From: Candidatus Thiothrix sulfatifontis
GTDB taxonomy: Bacteria; Pseudomonadota; Gammaproteobacteria; Thiotrichales; Thiotrichaceae
Assembly: GCA_022828425.1 (NCBI GenBank)
Contig: CP094685.1
Location: forward strand, 3,328,046 to 3,392,045
Direction: 5' to 3'
Length of the DNA stretch: 64,000 nucleotides
Part shown: positions 14,505 to 23,680 of the stretch, in pieces
Layout of the letters: every line of letters begins with the position of its first letter
Position numbering within the stretch: the first letter of the stretch is position 1
Notes under the pieces: generated by a model
Told to the model about the DNA's origin: nothing
Seen by the model: only the letters and a program-made list of their open reading frames with translations
Databases searched by the model: none
Position numbers and translations under genes: made by a program

Positions 14505-16108
14505 CCGCGCTTAAGCTGACGAATCAGAAACCGTGCCGGATGCAGATGGCGATACAACGTCGCCTGCATCGGCAACGGTTCCCCCACGATCAACGCCGCC
14601 AGCAATTCCGCACACAAACCGCTGGTGGTAAGCCCACGCGAACCAAAACCCGCCGCTATCCACACACCCGGCTGATAATGCGCCAGTGGAAACGGCTGAT
14701 TTGCGCGACCATGCCGCAATTCGGCGTAGGCTTGCTGGAAAAATGCGACATCCGGCAGCGCCCCCACCACCGGATAGCGATCCGGCGTTGTCATGCGAAT
14801 TGCCGCGTGACTGGACTTCACCGTGCCGAATGAGGCGGCAAAATCGGGTAGGTATTGCGCCAATTGCTGGTGATTCACGGTATCGGCGGCAGCATCCAGC
14901 GTGGGTTCGCGCCTATTACGCACAAAGGTTGCGCCGAAAATGTGTTGCCCCGCCAACGCTGGGGTTAAATAGCCTTCGTGACCCAAGGTTGTCTTCAGTT
15001 GCTGGCTAAACGCCGAAGCGGTCGCCACGCTGGTTTGCCCCAATACCGGCATAAAGGGCAGAAACTGACTCGCGGCAAACCGATCCGCCTCGCGTCCGCT
15101 GGCAATAATCGTCACACCATCCACCGGCAAAACGCTCGCATCTGTCAGCGGGCGCACTTCGATATTGGGGTGCGCCACCAACGCCGCACACAAACTCGCA
15201 GGATTCAGCCAACCTGCTTGCGGGAAATAACTCGCGCCGCTCGGTAACGGAATTCCCGCTACGGCGGAAGCCTCTGCCTGATCGAGAATCTGGATGAAAT
15301 CGGCAGGCAATTCACGCGCCCGAAGCGCTTGCTGACGGGCGGCTTCACGCGGCTCGTGTGCCAGTTGCAACGCGCCGCATTGCGCCCAGTCGATCACCTG
15401 CCCCGCTGCTTGCAGTTGGCGAATTTGCTGCACGGCAAATAAGAACGCTTGGCGGTAAAAGGTTTCACCCCAGCCTGCTTCTGCTGTCATTTTCGGGATA
15501 AGCACGCCTGCACGGTTGCCGGATGCTTCCGTCGCAAGGCGGGCGTGGCGTTCGTACAAGGTGACTTGCCAGCCGCGTTGCGCCAGCGCGTGCGCGATTT
15601 GGCAACCTGCGATGCCGCCGCCGATGACGTTGGCATGTGTGACGGGGGAAGGTGCTGGCAAGGCATACCAGGGTTCCAGCGCGGGGTTAAGGTGTTCAGG
15701 CGAATACCAGACATCAACGCGGGCGACGAGTTCGGCGAGGGCAGTTGGCACAGCCATGAAGCACAGGGTAAGGGTGAGGCGGCCTTGGGCGAACGTCAGG
15801 CGGTGGAATCCGTCGAGCAGCGGGGGGTAATGAGCGATAAGTTCAGCGGCTAAGGGTTGCAATTCCGCGTAATTTGCCAATAACTCACGCAAGGTCGCGG
15901 GTTGAAGGGGGTGCGGTTCGATGGCAATGAAATGCAGGCGGGCGCAATGTTGCGGGTCGGCTTGCCATGCTTGCCAAGTGGTGAGGAAGTCTACGCCGGT
16001 GCCGAAGCGGGTGGCGGCGATGGTGAATTGGGATTTGCCCTGCCAACGCTGCGGGAGTTGGTTATCTTGCAGGAGTCGTTCGCTGGCGGTGGGGGGTAAT
16101 TCTTGCAT
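14501..16108 (-). CDS. mnmC: MnmC-like tRNA U34 modification enzyme, reduced methyltransferase half
   Basis: 535 residues against about 670 in E. coli. MnmC has an N-terminal methyltransferase half and a C-terminal FAD oxidase that together turn cmnm5(s2)U34 into mnm5(s2)U34. The FAD half is complete: VIGGGIAGCQIAHALAQRGW, EASGNRAGVLIPKM and the terminal GFGSRGLTTSGLCAELL. In the N-terminal half NQLPQRW, FGTGVDFLTTWQAW and HFIAIEPHPL remain, but after RVDVW the sequence jumps to PWYALPAPSP, skipping the roughly 100 residues that normally hold the DGFAPAKNP motif and the rest of the fold. The start region DGLxETRYVF is missing too. The oxidase is probably active; the methyltransferase probably not. 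Confidence 0.85.
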   Translation of the reverse strand: MQELPPTASERLLQDNQLPQRWQGKSQFTIAATRFGTGVDFLTTWQAWQADPQHCARLHFIAIEPHPLQPATLRELLANYAELQPLAAELIAHYPPLLDGFHRLTFAQGRLTLTLCFMAVPTALAELVARVDVWYSPEHLNPALEPWYALPAPSPVTHANVIGGGIAGCQIAHALAQRGWQVTLYERHARLATEASGNRAGVLIPKMTAEAGWGETFYRQAFLFAVQQIRQLQAAGQVIDWAQCGALQLAHEPREAARQQALRARELPADFIQILDQAEASAVAGIPLPSGASYFPQAGWLNPASLCAALVAHPNIEVRPLTDASVLPVDGVTIIASGREADRFAASQFLPFMPVLGQTSVATASAFSQQLKTTLGHEGYLTPALAGQHIFGATFVRNRREPTLDAAADTVNHQQLAQYLPDFAASFGTVKSSHAAIRMTTPDRYPVVGALPDVAFFQQAYAELRHGRANQPFPLAHYQPGVWIAAGFGSRGLTTSGLCAELLAALIVGEPLPMQATLYRHLHPARFLIRQLKRG

Positions 16109-16222
16109 AGCGGCAATGTCATGGCGGTTAAGGTTTGGATTGCTGCATTATGCACAAGAACGGCAAGCTTGACCGCAGTATTGGCGGGGTAAGCAGCCCC
16201 GCCAACGCTGAAAGCAATAGGA

Positions 16223-16657
16223 TTATTCGGCGTTAATGACGGTCATGACCAGTTTGCCATCAACTTTCACCGGGCCATCCTCCTTGGCTCCAAGCGTGTA
16301 TTCAAATATGCCCGTTTTCATGCCACCCTCTTCACCGTGCAACATAAACATCAACTTGTCGCCTTTTGCGACGGGTTCGGTCAGGATTGCGCTCACTTCG
16401 TTGTTTTCACCTTTTTTCAAGGGAGCATACGCAATGACGGGGCCTGGCTTCATCTCAGCATCAGTACGGTGCACGACCAGCCAGCCATTCGCCGCTGCCA
16501 TGATTTTGTCAGCCGTTACCGTGCCGCCGGATGTATCCTGATCTTTGGCCGAAACCGACAGATCGCCCATGCTCATTTCTTTGTGATCCATAGCAAAGGC
16601 AATGCTAGAAGCCATCAGCGCGGTGGTAAAAGCCAAAGCAATAAATTTCGTCTTCAT
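16223..16657 (-). CDS. Periplasmic DUF7282-like protein
   Basis: 144 residues. Start at 16657 is preferred because GGAG lies seven bases upstream; longer frames lack this. A signal peptide (KFIALAFTTALMASSIAFA) is followed by a single domain containing ADKIMAAANGWLVVHRTD and EVSAILTEPVAKGDKLMFML, which I associate with DUF7282, a small beta-sandwich of unknown role in secreted proteins. His/Met residues in AMDHKEMSMGD near the new N-terminus could bind copper, but this is a guess. Confidence 0.7.
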   Translation of the reverse strand: MKTKFIALAFTTALMASSIAFAMDHKEMSMGDLSVSAKDQDTSGGTVTADKIMAAANGWLVVHRTDAEMKPGPVIAYAPLKKGENNEVSAILTEPVAKGDKLMFMLHGEEGGMKTGIFEYTLGAKEDGPVKVDGKLVMTVINAE

Positions 16658-16842
16658 CTTCATTCTCCACATATTGTGATTGTAACGGGGAAACAGGGAG
16701 TCAAGCGCGGCATTCACATACCTGCAACTTGCTCATCACAGAAGGATACGTAAGTGCGAAGGAATTGGATTTTATTGCCTTGTGGTTTGGCGGTTTAACA
16801 ATCTGGTCAGGACAACGGTTCATCCCCAAAAACGTTGGGACA

Positions 16843-17274
16843 TCAGCCATGAGGAAACAACAAGTTAGTGAAAGGTTTTTGACTCTTCCAGCGGTAGGTA
16901 TTGAAGTCGCGCTGATCAACCGACAGGATGCGCCCATGACCCAACTCTTCCGCCAAAATCACCAGCGAAGCATCCGCCAAATCCATCGGCAAATTCTTAT
17001 ATTTCAACATTAAAACAGCAGACTGCTGTAAATGTCCCACGGTCAAATCATGGATTTTGAACATACCCTCCGCCCCCATTTCCAGAAAGTCACTGGCGAC
17101 TTCAACACTATGACGACTCAACAACATATAGCTAGTTTCCGTCACCACAGGCCATGTCGTTATTAAACGCTCCTGGCAATTAGCCAAATAGTGCGTTGCT
17201 AACTCGTGGTACTTGTCTTTTTTGTCGATCAGGGCATACCAAAATCCCGTATCAGCGATTACTGAATTTTTCAT
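16843..17274 (-). CDS. PIN-domain toxin (VapC-like)
   Basis: 143 residues. Acidic residues of the PIN nuclease site are visible: D8 in IADTGFWYALID, E46 in VVTETSYML, and the two Asp in LPMDLADASLV, with a last Asp in ILSVDQRDF. Such toxins cleave RNA, often tRNA. It overlaps the upstream ribbon-helix-helix gene by 23 bases, a typical toxin-antitoxin operon. Confidence 0.88.
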   Translation of the reverse strand: MKNSVIADTGFWYALIDKKDKYHELATHYLANCQERLITTWPVVTETSYMLLSRHSVEVASDFLEMGAEGMFKIHDLTVGHLQQSAVLMLKYKNLPMDLADASLVILAEELGHGRILSVDQRDFNTYRWKSQKPFTNLLFPHG

Positions 17275-17521
17275 TCAAATACCCAGCAACGTATTTTTTG
17301 TAATTGATCGAGCCATCTTCCGTAGACGAGATGATGCCTCCCAAGCGTTTCAACAGTTTCTGGTTCTGTTCCCATACTGTCTGCTCTTGCTGCTTGAATT
17401 TCATAGAAAAATAGTGATCAAGTGCATCCTTCAAAATCTCAGAACGATTCTTTTGCTCCACTTGTTGGATAAGGTGAAATTTTTCTTCGTAGCTATCATC
17501 CAGTCGTGCATTAATTCTCAT
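17252..17521 (-). CDS. Ribbon-helix-helix antitoxin
   Basis: 89 residues. Start at 17521 (MRINARLDDSYEEKF) has GAGG eight bases upstream; the longer frame is less likely. The first 45 residues form a ribbon-helix-helix: strand RINARLDD, then helices up to RSEILKDALDHYF. The C-terminal part (KQQEQTVWEQNQKLLKRLGG and on) should wrap the PIN toxin. Likely neutralises the toxin and autorepresses. Confidence 0.85.
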   Translation of the reverse strand: MRINARLDDSYEEKFHLIQQVEQKNRSEILKDALDHYFSMKFKQQEQTVWEQNQKLLKRLGGIISSTEDGSINYKKYVAGYLNEKFSNR

Positions 17522-17635
17522 GATTTGATCCTCGTATGACAAGTCATACTCAAATCATACAGACCGTCTATGCAAAAATCCACAGCTCTCACGCTAACAC
17601 CATCTACACTCACCCCAACAAAACAGGAATCCCCC

Positions 17636-18535
17636 ATGCAAATCCCCTACAAACCCCTCCTCGCCGCACTCTTATCCCTGCTATTACCCGGCTTAGGGCA
17701 GCTTTATAACGGCGAATGGCACAAAACCGTCTGGTTGTTGCTAGGTTTCGGGCTGCTAAGTGTGTTGGGGATTGTGGTCGTCGGACTATACCTGCCCATC
17801 AGTTGGACACTGCCCGCGCTCATCATCGGGGTATTTTCGCTCCTAATACTCTGGCTTTACAGCATTACACAGGCTTTCCGCAGCGCTCGCCGCCAGCGTG
17901 AATACACCCTCAAAAGCTGGCAAAGCGCAGGCGTATATGGCTTGGTGTGGGTGGTGTGCAGCCTAATCGCCCTGCCCCTGCTCAGTGATTACGTGCAACA
18001 ACGCTACGTCGAACGGTTCCTCGTTCCCTCGAACAGCATGAATCCCACTGTGCTGAAATATGACCTGTTGTTTGCCGACAAACGCTACAACCGCATCGGC
18101 GCAACGCACGCCGTACAACGCGGCGACATTGCCATTTTCATCTACCCCGACAGCCGCAATACCTATTTCATCAAACGCATTATCGGGCTACCGGGGGATA
18201 AGGTGAAAATCAAAGGCGCGGATGTTGCCATCAACGGCAAATCCCTGCGCCAACAAACTACCACGAGCGCACACGGTTTACTCGTCACCGAAACCAGCGG
18301 TGAACGCACCTGGCAAGTTTTCTGGAATAATCAGCAGGCGCAACTGCCCCAAACGGATCTAACAGTTCCGCACGGGCAAGTGTTCGTGATGGGGGATAAT
18401 CGCACGGATAGCAACGATTCACGCTTTTTTGGCACAGTCCCCTTGCAGGATGTGGTCGGCAAAGCACGGCAAATCTGGTTTTCAGCCGAAGGCAACACGA
18501 TACGCTGGGAACGCATCGGCACAGCGCTGCATTAA
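17636..18535 (+). CDS. lepB: Signal peptidase I with extra N-terminal membrane helices
   Basis: 299 residues from ATG 17636, which has AGGA at a good distance. Catalytic S134 in PSNSMNPT and K180 in YFIKRIIGLPGDKV are both present, as is the family end motif VMGDNRTDSNDSRFFG. It cleaves signal peptides at the outer face of the inner membrane. The first 120 residues hold about four membrane helices, starting with LLPGLGQLYNGEW, a motif of DUF5683/TM2-like domains, more than the two in E. coli LepB. It ends tail-to-tail with the next gene. Confidence 0.93.
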   Translation: MQIPYKPLLAALLSLLLPGLGQLYNGEWHKTVWLLLGFGLLSVLGIVVVGLYLPISWTLPALIIGVFSLLILWLYSITQAFRSARRQREYTLKSWQSAGVYGLVWVVCSLIALPLLSDYVQQRYVERFLVPSNSMNPTVLKYDLLFADKRYNRIGATHAVQRGDIAIFIYPDSRNTYFIKRIIGLPGDKVKIKGADVAINGKSLRQQTTTSAHGLLVTETSGERTWQVFWNNQQAQLPQTDLTVPHGQVFVMGDNRTDSNDSRFFGTVPLQDVVGKARQIWFSAEGNTIRWERIGTALH

Positions 18536-19320
18536 AACGGCATGAAGGACTTAAACATATTCATAAACGGGCTGACCGTAGCAGCAGCTTCCCCCATCGG
18601 CACGGCAGCTTGCGCCAATGTGCCCACTTTTTGGTTCATTTGCGCCACATTGCCGCTCATGTACGCGACATTATTATTCATGTAATACATGGACTGGTTC
18701 ATCGACTGGGTGCTGTACGCCATGGTTTGCGTGTCGGTTGCCATCGTACCAATGTGACCGTTCATGGTGTTGATATTGCCCGACATGGTGAGCATCGAGG
18801 CTTGCATACTGCTCATGATGTACATCATATAGCCACCTGCCGCCCCCGCCACCACAATCATCGGCACTAACCAGACTTGGCGTTTGGTTTTGGTCGCTGC
18901 CAAGGTTTGCTGCGCGTGCTGCAACTCGTGCATTTTGGCTTCGAGTTGTTGCTCACGTTCGTTGAATTCGTGGTGCAAGCGCTTAAAAGCGTGTTCCAAA
19001 CGTTCGCTTACGCCATCGACCGCTGGCGGGTGTTCAAGCGCTGGCTTGGCTTGCGTCCACCAAGGCACTAAGCGTTCTAACAAATTGGGGGTAACAGCGC
19101 TCAAGGCTTTGGATGTGGATTTTTTTACCCGCGTCGCCGCGCGTACCCGTTTCGGGCTAGGCTTCAGCACCGTGTCATGGCGTTTCACAATGCGCAGTGC
19201 GATGGCTTTACCCGTCCCCTCCACCTGTGCAGATTTTATTTCAGGGATGGCATTACCGAAGACATCCAGTCCAACGTTCACGTGGTGAGCCGGTTTGCTC
19301 TTGGTGTTAGTATGTTTCAT
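18532..19320 (-). CDS. Membrane protein with methionine-heptad coiled coil
   Basis: 262 residues from MKHTNTKSKP (a longer frame to 19371 exists). A basic N-terminal region (40-80) precedes a coiled coil (104-147), a membrane helix (149-168) and a C-terminal part with Met at 165, 172, 179, 186, 193, 200, 207, 214, 221 and 228: ten in a row at exactly seven residues. Between them, three before each Met, sits I, T, M or V, giving a full a/d heptad pattern (SGNINTM, NGHIGTM, NNNVAYM, SGNVAQM). So it should form an oligomeric periplasmic stalk lined with Met. Function unknown; metal binding or a secretion or filament structure are possible. Confidence 0.75.
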   Translation of the reverse strand: MKHTNTKSKPAHHVNVGLDVFGNAIPEIKSAQVEGTGKAIALRIVKRHDTVLKPSPKRVRAATRVKKSTSKALSAVTPNLLERLVPWWTQAKPALEHPPAVDGVSERLEHAFKRLHHEFNEREQQLEAKMHELQHAQQTLAATKTKRQVWLVPMIVVAGAAGGYMMYIMSSMQASMLTMSGNINTMNGHIGTMATDTQTMAYSTQSMNQSMYYMNNNVAYMSGNVAQMNQKVGTLAQAAVPMGEAAATVSPFMNMFKSFMPF

Positions 19321-19398
19321 GCCACAAGTATATAAGTGGATACTGATACACACAAGCAACAGAGCGGGCAAATTTAGCCCACTCTGTCAAGCCTCAGC

Positions 19399-20619
19399 TT
19401 AGTCCAGCAAGTAAGACACCACGCCATCTGCCAGTTTCGGCTCAAACCAAGTGGACTTCGGCGGCATCACATCGTTGTTATCCGCCACCGCCATCAGGTC
19501 TTGCATACTGGTGGCGTAAAGTGAGAATGCGACGGTCATTTCACCGCTATCCACGCGCTTTTCCAAGCCCGCCAAACCGCGAATTCCGCCCACAAAATCA
19601 ATGCGGTCATCACGACGCGGGTCACTAATGCCCAAAATCGGTTCGATCAAATAACGCGCCAAACGGCTCACATCCAAACGCGCTACCGGGTCATCATTCG
19701 GCATCAGTTCAGGATTCAAGGTCAGTTTGAACCACTGCCCATCCATGTACATCCCAAAAATACCGGGTGCATTCGGCTTAACCGGCGTGGCGGAAGGCTC
19801 TAGCGCGAAATGTTCTTCAACCGCCGCCAAGAATTGCGTGGGGTCAAGCCCGTACAAATCCTTAATCACGCGATTGTAGTCAAAGATTTTCATTTCATGC
19901 GCCGGGAAAATCACCGAGAGGAAAAAATCAGACCCTTGCTGATTATTGCGCATCTTCGCGATCCGCGACGCTGCCGCCGAACGGTGATGCCCATCGGCAA
20001 TGTAGATCGCGGGCATCGCATTAAACGCGGCAGTCAATTGCGCAATGCTCGCCGCATCGTCAATCACCCACAGCGTGTGTTGAATGCCATCATCAGCGGT
20101 CACATCCAACGCTGGCTCAGCCTGCGAAGCCGCCGCCAGAATCGCATCCACCACCGGCGTATCCGGGTAGGCCAGCAATACCGGCCCGGTTTGCGCATTC
20201 ACCGCATCAATCTGGCGTACCCGATCATCTTCTTTCACCGGGCGGGTGAATTCGTGTTTACGAATCCGGTTGGTATCGTAATCCGCCACCGAAGCCCCCG
20301 CGACCAAGCCGGTTTGCGAATGCCCATCCATAATCAAACGGTAAGCGTAATAACACGGCTGCTCATCGCGCACCAACAAACCCGCGTCGATAATACGCGC
20401 CAGATTTTCAGCAGCTTTGGCATACACGGCGGGGCTATACGGGTCGGTATCTTCCGGCAAATCAATTTCCGGCTTGGAGACATGCAAAAAACTCCAGGGT
20501 TTGCCCGCTGCCCGCTCCCGCGCTTCCGCAGAATTCAACACATCATACGGCGGGGCAATCACTTCAGCGGCACGACCCGGTGCGGGGCGCAAGCCTTTAA
20601 ATGGCGAAATCAGATTCAT
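19399..20619 (-). CDS. DUF1015 family protein
   Basis: 406 residues. The start ISPFKGLRPAPGRAAEVIAPPYDVLN, summarised as residues 4-29, and the middle YIADGHHRSAAA are hallmarks of DUF1015. The family is widespread, and some members are encoded next to serine/phosphoglycerate metabolism genes, but the activity is not established. The HHR motif resembles ParB-like nucleotide-binding sites. Monocistronic here. Confidence 0.9.
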   Translation of the reverse strand: MNLISPFKGLRPAPGRAAEVIAPPYDVLNSAEARERAAGKPWSFLHVSKPEIDLPEDTDPYSPAVYAKAAENLARIIDAGLLVRDEQPCYYAYRLIMDGHSQTGLVAGASVADYDTNRIRKHEFTRPVKEDDRVRQIDAVNAQTGPVLLAYPDTPVVDAILAAASQAEPALDVTADDGIQHTLWVIDDAASIAQLTAAFNAMPAIYIADGHHRSAAASRIAKMRNNQQGSDFFLSVIFPAHEMKIFDYNRVIKDLYGLDPTQFLAAVEEHFALEPSATPVKPNAPGIFGMYMDGQWFKLTLNPELMPNDDPVARLDVSRLARYLIEPILGISDPRRDDRIDFVGGIRGLAGLEKRVDSGEMTVAFSLYATSMQDLMAVADNNDVMPPKSTWFEPKLADGVVSYLLD

Positions 20620-20783
20620 GTTGGAACATTTCCTACAACGCTAAAAGATCGCCGCATTATAACGGTCATTGCCAGTGGCGGCTATGCAATCGCAACGTTA
20701 CCGTCATTTCACTTGAGGCGCTGCATCAGGTTGGCTAGACTCAGCCACTTAGCGGATACATTGAGTGGATTAAGGAGCGCAGG

Positions 20784-21551
20784 GTGAAACAACCTATTGT
20801 CATTATTGGAATCGGCGAAATCGGTGCAGTGCTGGCACACGGTTTCTTGCGCCTAGGGCATCCGGTTTACCCGATCACCCGCAGTATGCCAATGTCAGCA
20901 GAAGCCGCGCAAATTCCCGAACCCGCGCTAGTCATCGTTGCCGTGGGCGAAGCCGACTTGCACCCCACTTTGGCACAACTCCCAGACATTTGGAAAACGC
21001 GGGTAGCCCTGCTCCAAAACGAATTATTACCGCCAGACTGGGAACAGCATGGGTTGATTGACCCCACCGTGATTTCGGTTTGGTTTGAAAAAAAGCGTGG
21101 GCAAACCGTTAAAATCGTCGTTCCCTCTCCCGTGTACGGGCATAATGCTGCATTATTAGCCGCCAGTCTGAATGCGCTGGATATTCCCCATTATCTGGTG
21201 CATGATCACGCGGAATTATTATTCGAGCTGGTGCGCAAAAACTACTATATTCTGGTCAGCAACATTGCGGGGCTACGTGTTGGCGGAACAGTAAGCACAC
21301 TCTGGGCGCAACATCCTGCCTTGGTTGAAGCCTTGGCGCACGATGTACACGCCCTGCAACAATACTTAACGGGCAAAACCTTGGATCATGCGGAACTGTT
21401 ACAAGCCATGTTGGTCGCCTTTGCTGGCGACCCGGAACACCCCTGCATGGGGCGCAGCGCTCCCGCACGCTTGCAACGTGCCATACAGATTGCGGATACT
21501 GCGGGGCTTGCCGTACCAACCTTGCGGGACATTGCCGCCAGCCGATCGTAA
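20784..21551 (+). CDS. NAD(P)-binding, ketopantoate-reductase-like protein
   Basis: 255 residues starting with GTG preceded by AAGGAG. A Rossmann start IVIIGIGEIGAVLAHGFLRLGHPV gives the dinucleotide site; the C-terminal half is helical (GTVSTLWAQHPALVEALAHD). Overall plan resembles ApbA/PanE ketopantoate reductases, but the usual catalytic Lys/Asn/Ser context is not clear, so the substrate is unknown. It stands 17 bases before gspD. Confidence 0.65.
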   Translation: MKQPIVIIGIGEIGAVLAHGFLRLGHPVYPITRSMPMSAEAAQIPEPALVIVAVGEADLHPTLAQLPDIWKTRVALLQNELLPPDWEQHGLIDPTVISVWFEKKRGQTVKIVVPSPVYGHNAALLAASLNALDIPHYLVHDHAELLFELVRKNYYILVSNIAGLRVGGTVSTLWAQHPALVEALAHDVHALQQYLTGKTLDHAELLQAMLVAFAGDPEHPCMGRSAPARLQRAIQIADTAGLAVPTLRDIAASRS

Positions 21552-21568
21552 ACGGATACAGGTCTTTA

Positions 21569-23680
21569 ATGAAATCGCATCACTATAAACGCAGTTCGCT
21601 TTTTTCCAGCAGTCTTTTGGCTTGCTCGCTCTGGCTATTAACCACGAGTGCAGCGTTGAATGCGGAAGATGCCACCCGCATTAATCTGCAAGACACTGAA
21701 ATACGCCAATTGATTGACATCGTAGCCAAAACCACTGGCAAGAATTTCATCGTCGATCAACAAGTGCGCGGCAAAGTCACCTTTATTTCCGGTAACGGGC
21801 TGGATAAAGATGGCTTGTACGAAGCTTTCTTGTCGGTACTCCAAGTTCACGGCTTTGAAGCGGTGGAAAGCGGCGACCTCATCAAAATTGTTCCTGCCGG
21901 GAAAGCCCGTGGCAACGTCGCCCCCATGGTGGCCGACCCTGCGGAAAGCGATGCCGATGCCACAATTTCACAAGTGGTCAAACTGGAATACATCCCCGTC
22001 ACCACCGCGATTCAAACCTTGATGCCGCTGAGTGGTCAAGGTGAAACCAGCATTTTGCCGAATCAAGCCAGCAACACCATCGCCATTAAAGGCAAGGCGC
22101 AAAACGTCGCCCGCTTGATGGAAGTCATCGCCAGCGTTGACAAACCCAACAATGAAGATTTTGAGCTGGTGCCACTCGAATACGCCGTGGCCTCACAGGT
22201 TGCCGTTACCTTGCAGGGCTTAATCGGCGGTGCCGCTGCTGCTGCCGCAGCCGGTGGCATGATGGCGGTTGGCGGCAAAGTCTCCGCCGATGAGCGCACC
22301 AACAGCGTATTGATTTCCGGCGACCGCCAGACCCGCGAACGCATGAAAAGTGCCATCGCCAAGCTGGATGTCAAACGCGCTATTGAAGGTGACACCAAAG
22401 TCATTCAATTGCGCTATGCCAAAGCCGAAGATGTCGTCAACGTGCTTAACGGGGTTGCGCCAAATATCCAGCAATACGGCGTCAGTGGTGCGTATTACGA
22501 TTACACCCCGCCCGGTGGTGCCGCAACCGGCGGCGCTTCAGCCGATGGCACGCCCAGCCCCGGCAGCGGCACCAGTAACGTCAAAGTGTTAGCCGACAAA
22601 AGCAGCAACTCAATTATCATCAGTGGCCCGCCGACGTTGCAGAAAAACATGATTGCGGTGATTAACCAGTTGGATCGCCGCCGCGCCCAAGTGTTGGTCG
22701 AAGCCGTCATCGCCGAAGTTTCCACCGACCTGTCCAACCAGCTTGGTGCAACCTTGCTGGCGAACGGCGCGAATGACGGCAGCGGCCCGGTTGGTTACAG
22801 CAACTTTGGCGGCCTTGGCACGCTTGCGGGCATTGTTGGAGGCATTCAAGCGAATACCATACCGAGTATTCCGAACGGCTTGTTGCTGGCAGGTGGTAAC
22901 AACAGTTTCGGGGCGATTGTCGAAGCGCTCAAAGGCGATGCTGCGACCAATATCCTCTCCACCCCAACCTTGGTGACGATGGATAACGAAGAAGCCGAAA
23001 TCACCGTCGGGCAAGAAGTTCCCTTCATCACCGGGCGCTCCACCAATGCCGCGAACGACACTACCAATCCGTTCACCACCATTGAACGCAAAGATGTCGG
23101 TTTGAAATTCAAAATCACCCCGCAAATCAACCGGGGCGAAACCGTGAATCTCAAGATTGAGCAGGAAACGTCCAACGTTGCCTCCAGCAGTTCCGGCGCG
23201 TCGGATCTCATCACCAACAAACGCCGCATTACCACCAATGTCATGGTGGAAGACGGGCAAATTCTGGTGCTGGGCGGTTTGATCGAAGACAATTACCGCG
23301 ATTCTGAAAGCAAAGTGCCAGTCTTGGGTGATATACCCTTCCTCGGTGGCGCTTTCCGCAATAACACCACCAATAAAACCAAAAACAACCTGATGGTGTT
23401 TATCCACCCGATTATTATGCCGGATGGCAAATCCGCCGATGCCTACACGCGCTTAAAATACCAGACCATGCAGCAGCAACAGCAGCGCAGCAAAGTATTG
23501 CAACGCAATCGTTTGTCCGAAGGCGCCTCCACCCTGCCGCCGGATATGAACCGCGTCATCAACGGCACGGCTGACAGCTTGCATAATCCGCCGCCACGCC
23601 CACCTGCCCCCGTGAAAAAAGTCACGCAAGGGCAACAAACCTGCAATAAAGCCGACCCATTCTGTAGCGGGGCATTATGA
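21569..23680 (+). CDS. gspD: Type II secretion outer membrane secretin
   Basis: 703 residues. Signal peptide ending near ALNA. N0 domain (INLQDTEIRQLIDIVAKTTG), repeated N1-N3 domains with Gly/Pro/Ala-rich loops, then the secretin core with VGQEVPFITGRST, GLKFKITPQINRGETVNLKI and VLGGLIEDNYRDSESKVPVL. It forms the outer membrane channel. No lipobox. An unusual C-terminal tail is Gln- and Pro-rich and ends with Cys pairs (QQTCNKADPFCSGAL). Start ATG overlaps nothing; its end overlaps gspE by ATGA. Confidence 0.97.
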   Translation: MKSHHYKRSSLFSSSLLACSLWLLTTSAALNAEDATRINLQDTEIRQLIDIVAKTTGKNFIVDQQVRGKVTFISGNGLDKDGLYEAFLSVLQVHGFEAVESGDLIKIVPAGKARGNVAPMVADPAESDADATISQVVKLEYIPVTTAIQTLMPLSGQGETSILPNQASNTIAIKGKAQNVARLMEVIASVDKPNNEDFELVPLEYAVASQVAVTLQGLIGGAAAAAAAGGMMAVGGKVSADERTNSVLISGDRQTRERMKSAIAKLDVKRAIEGDTKVIQLRYAKAEDVVNVLNGVAPNIQQYGVSGAYYDYTPPGGAATGGASADGTPSPGSGTSNVKVLADKSSNSIIISGPPTLQKNMIAVINQLDRRRAQVLVEAVIAEVSTDLSNQLGATLLANGANDGSGPVGYSNFGGLGTLAGIVGGIQANTIPSIPNGLLLAGGNNSFGAIVEALKGDAATNILSTPTLVTMDNEEAEITVGQEVPFITGRSTNAANDTTNPFTTIERKDVGLKFKITPQINRGETVNLKIEQETSNVASSSSGASDLITNKRRITTNVMVEDGQILVLGGLIEDNYRDSESKVPVLGDIPFLGGAFRNNTTNKTKNNLMVFIHPIIMPDGKSADAYTRLKYQTMQQQQQRSKVLQRNRLSEGASTLPPDMNRVINGTADSLHNPPPRPPAPVKKVTQGQQTCNKADPFCSGAL

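Noticed and set aside
19810..20787. Long rightward frame (325 codons) over the DUF1015 gene
   Set aside because: Antisense shadow rich in Arg/His, typical for the complement of a G+C-rich gene; DUF1015 on the other strand is certain.
22610..23407. Leftward frame of 265 codons inside gspD
   Set aside because: Antisense shadow of a certain gene.
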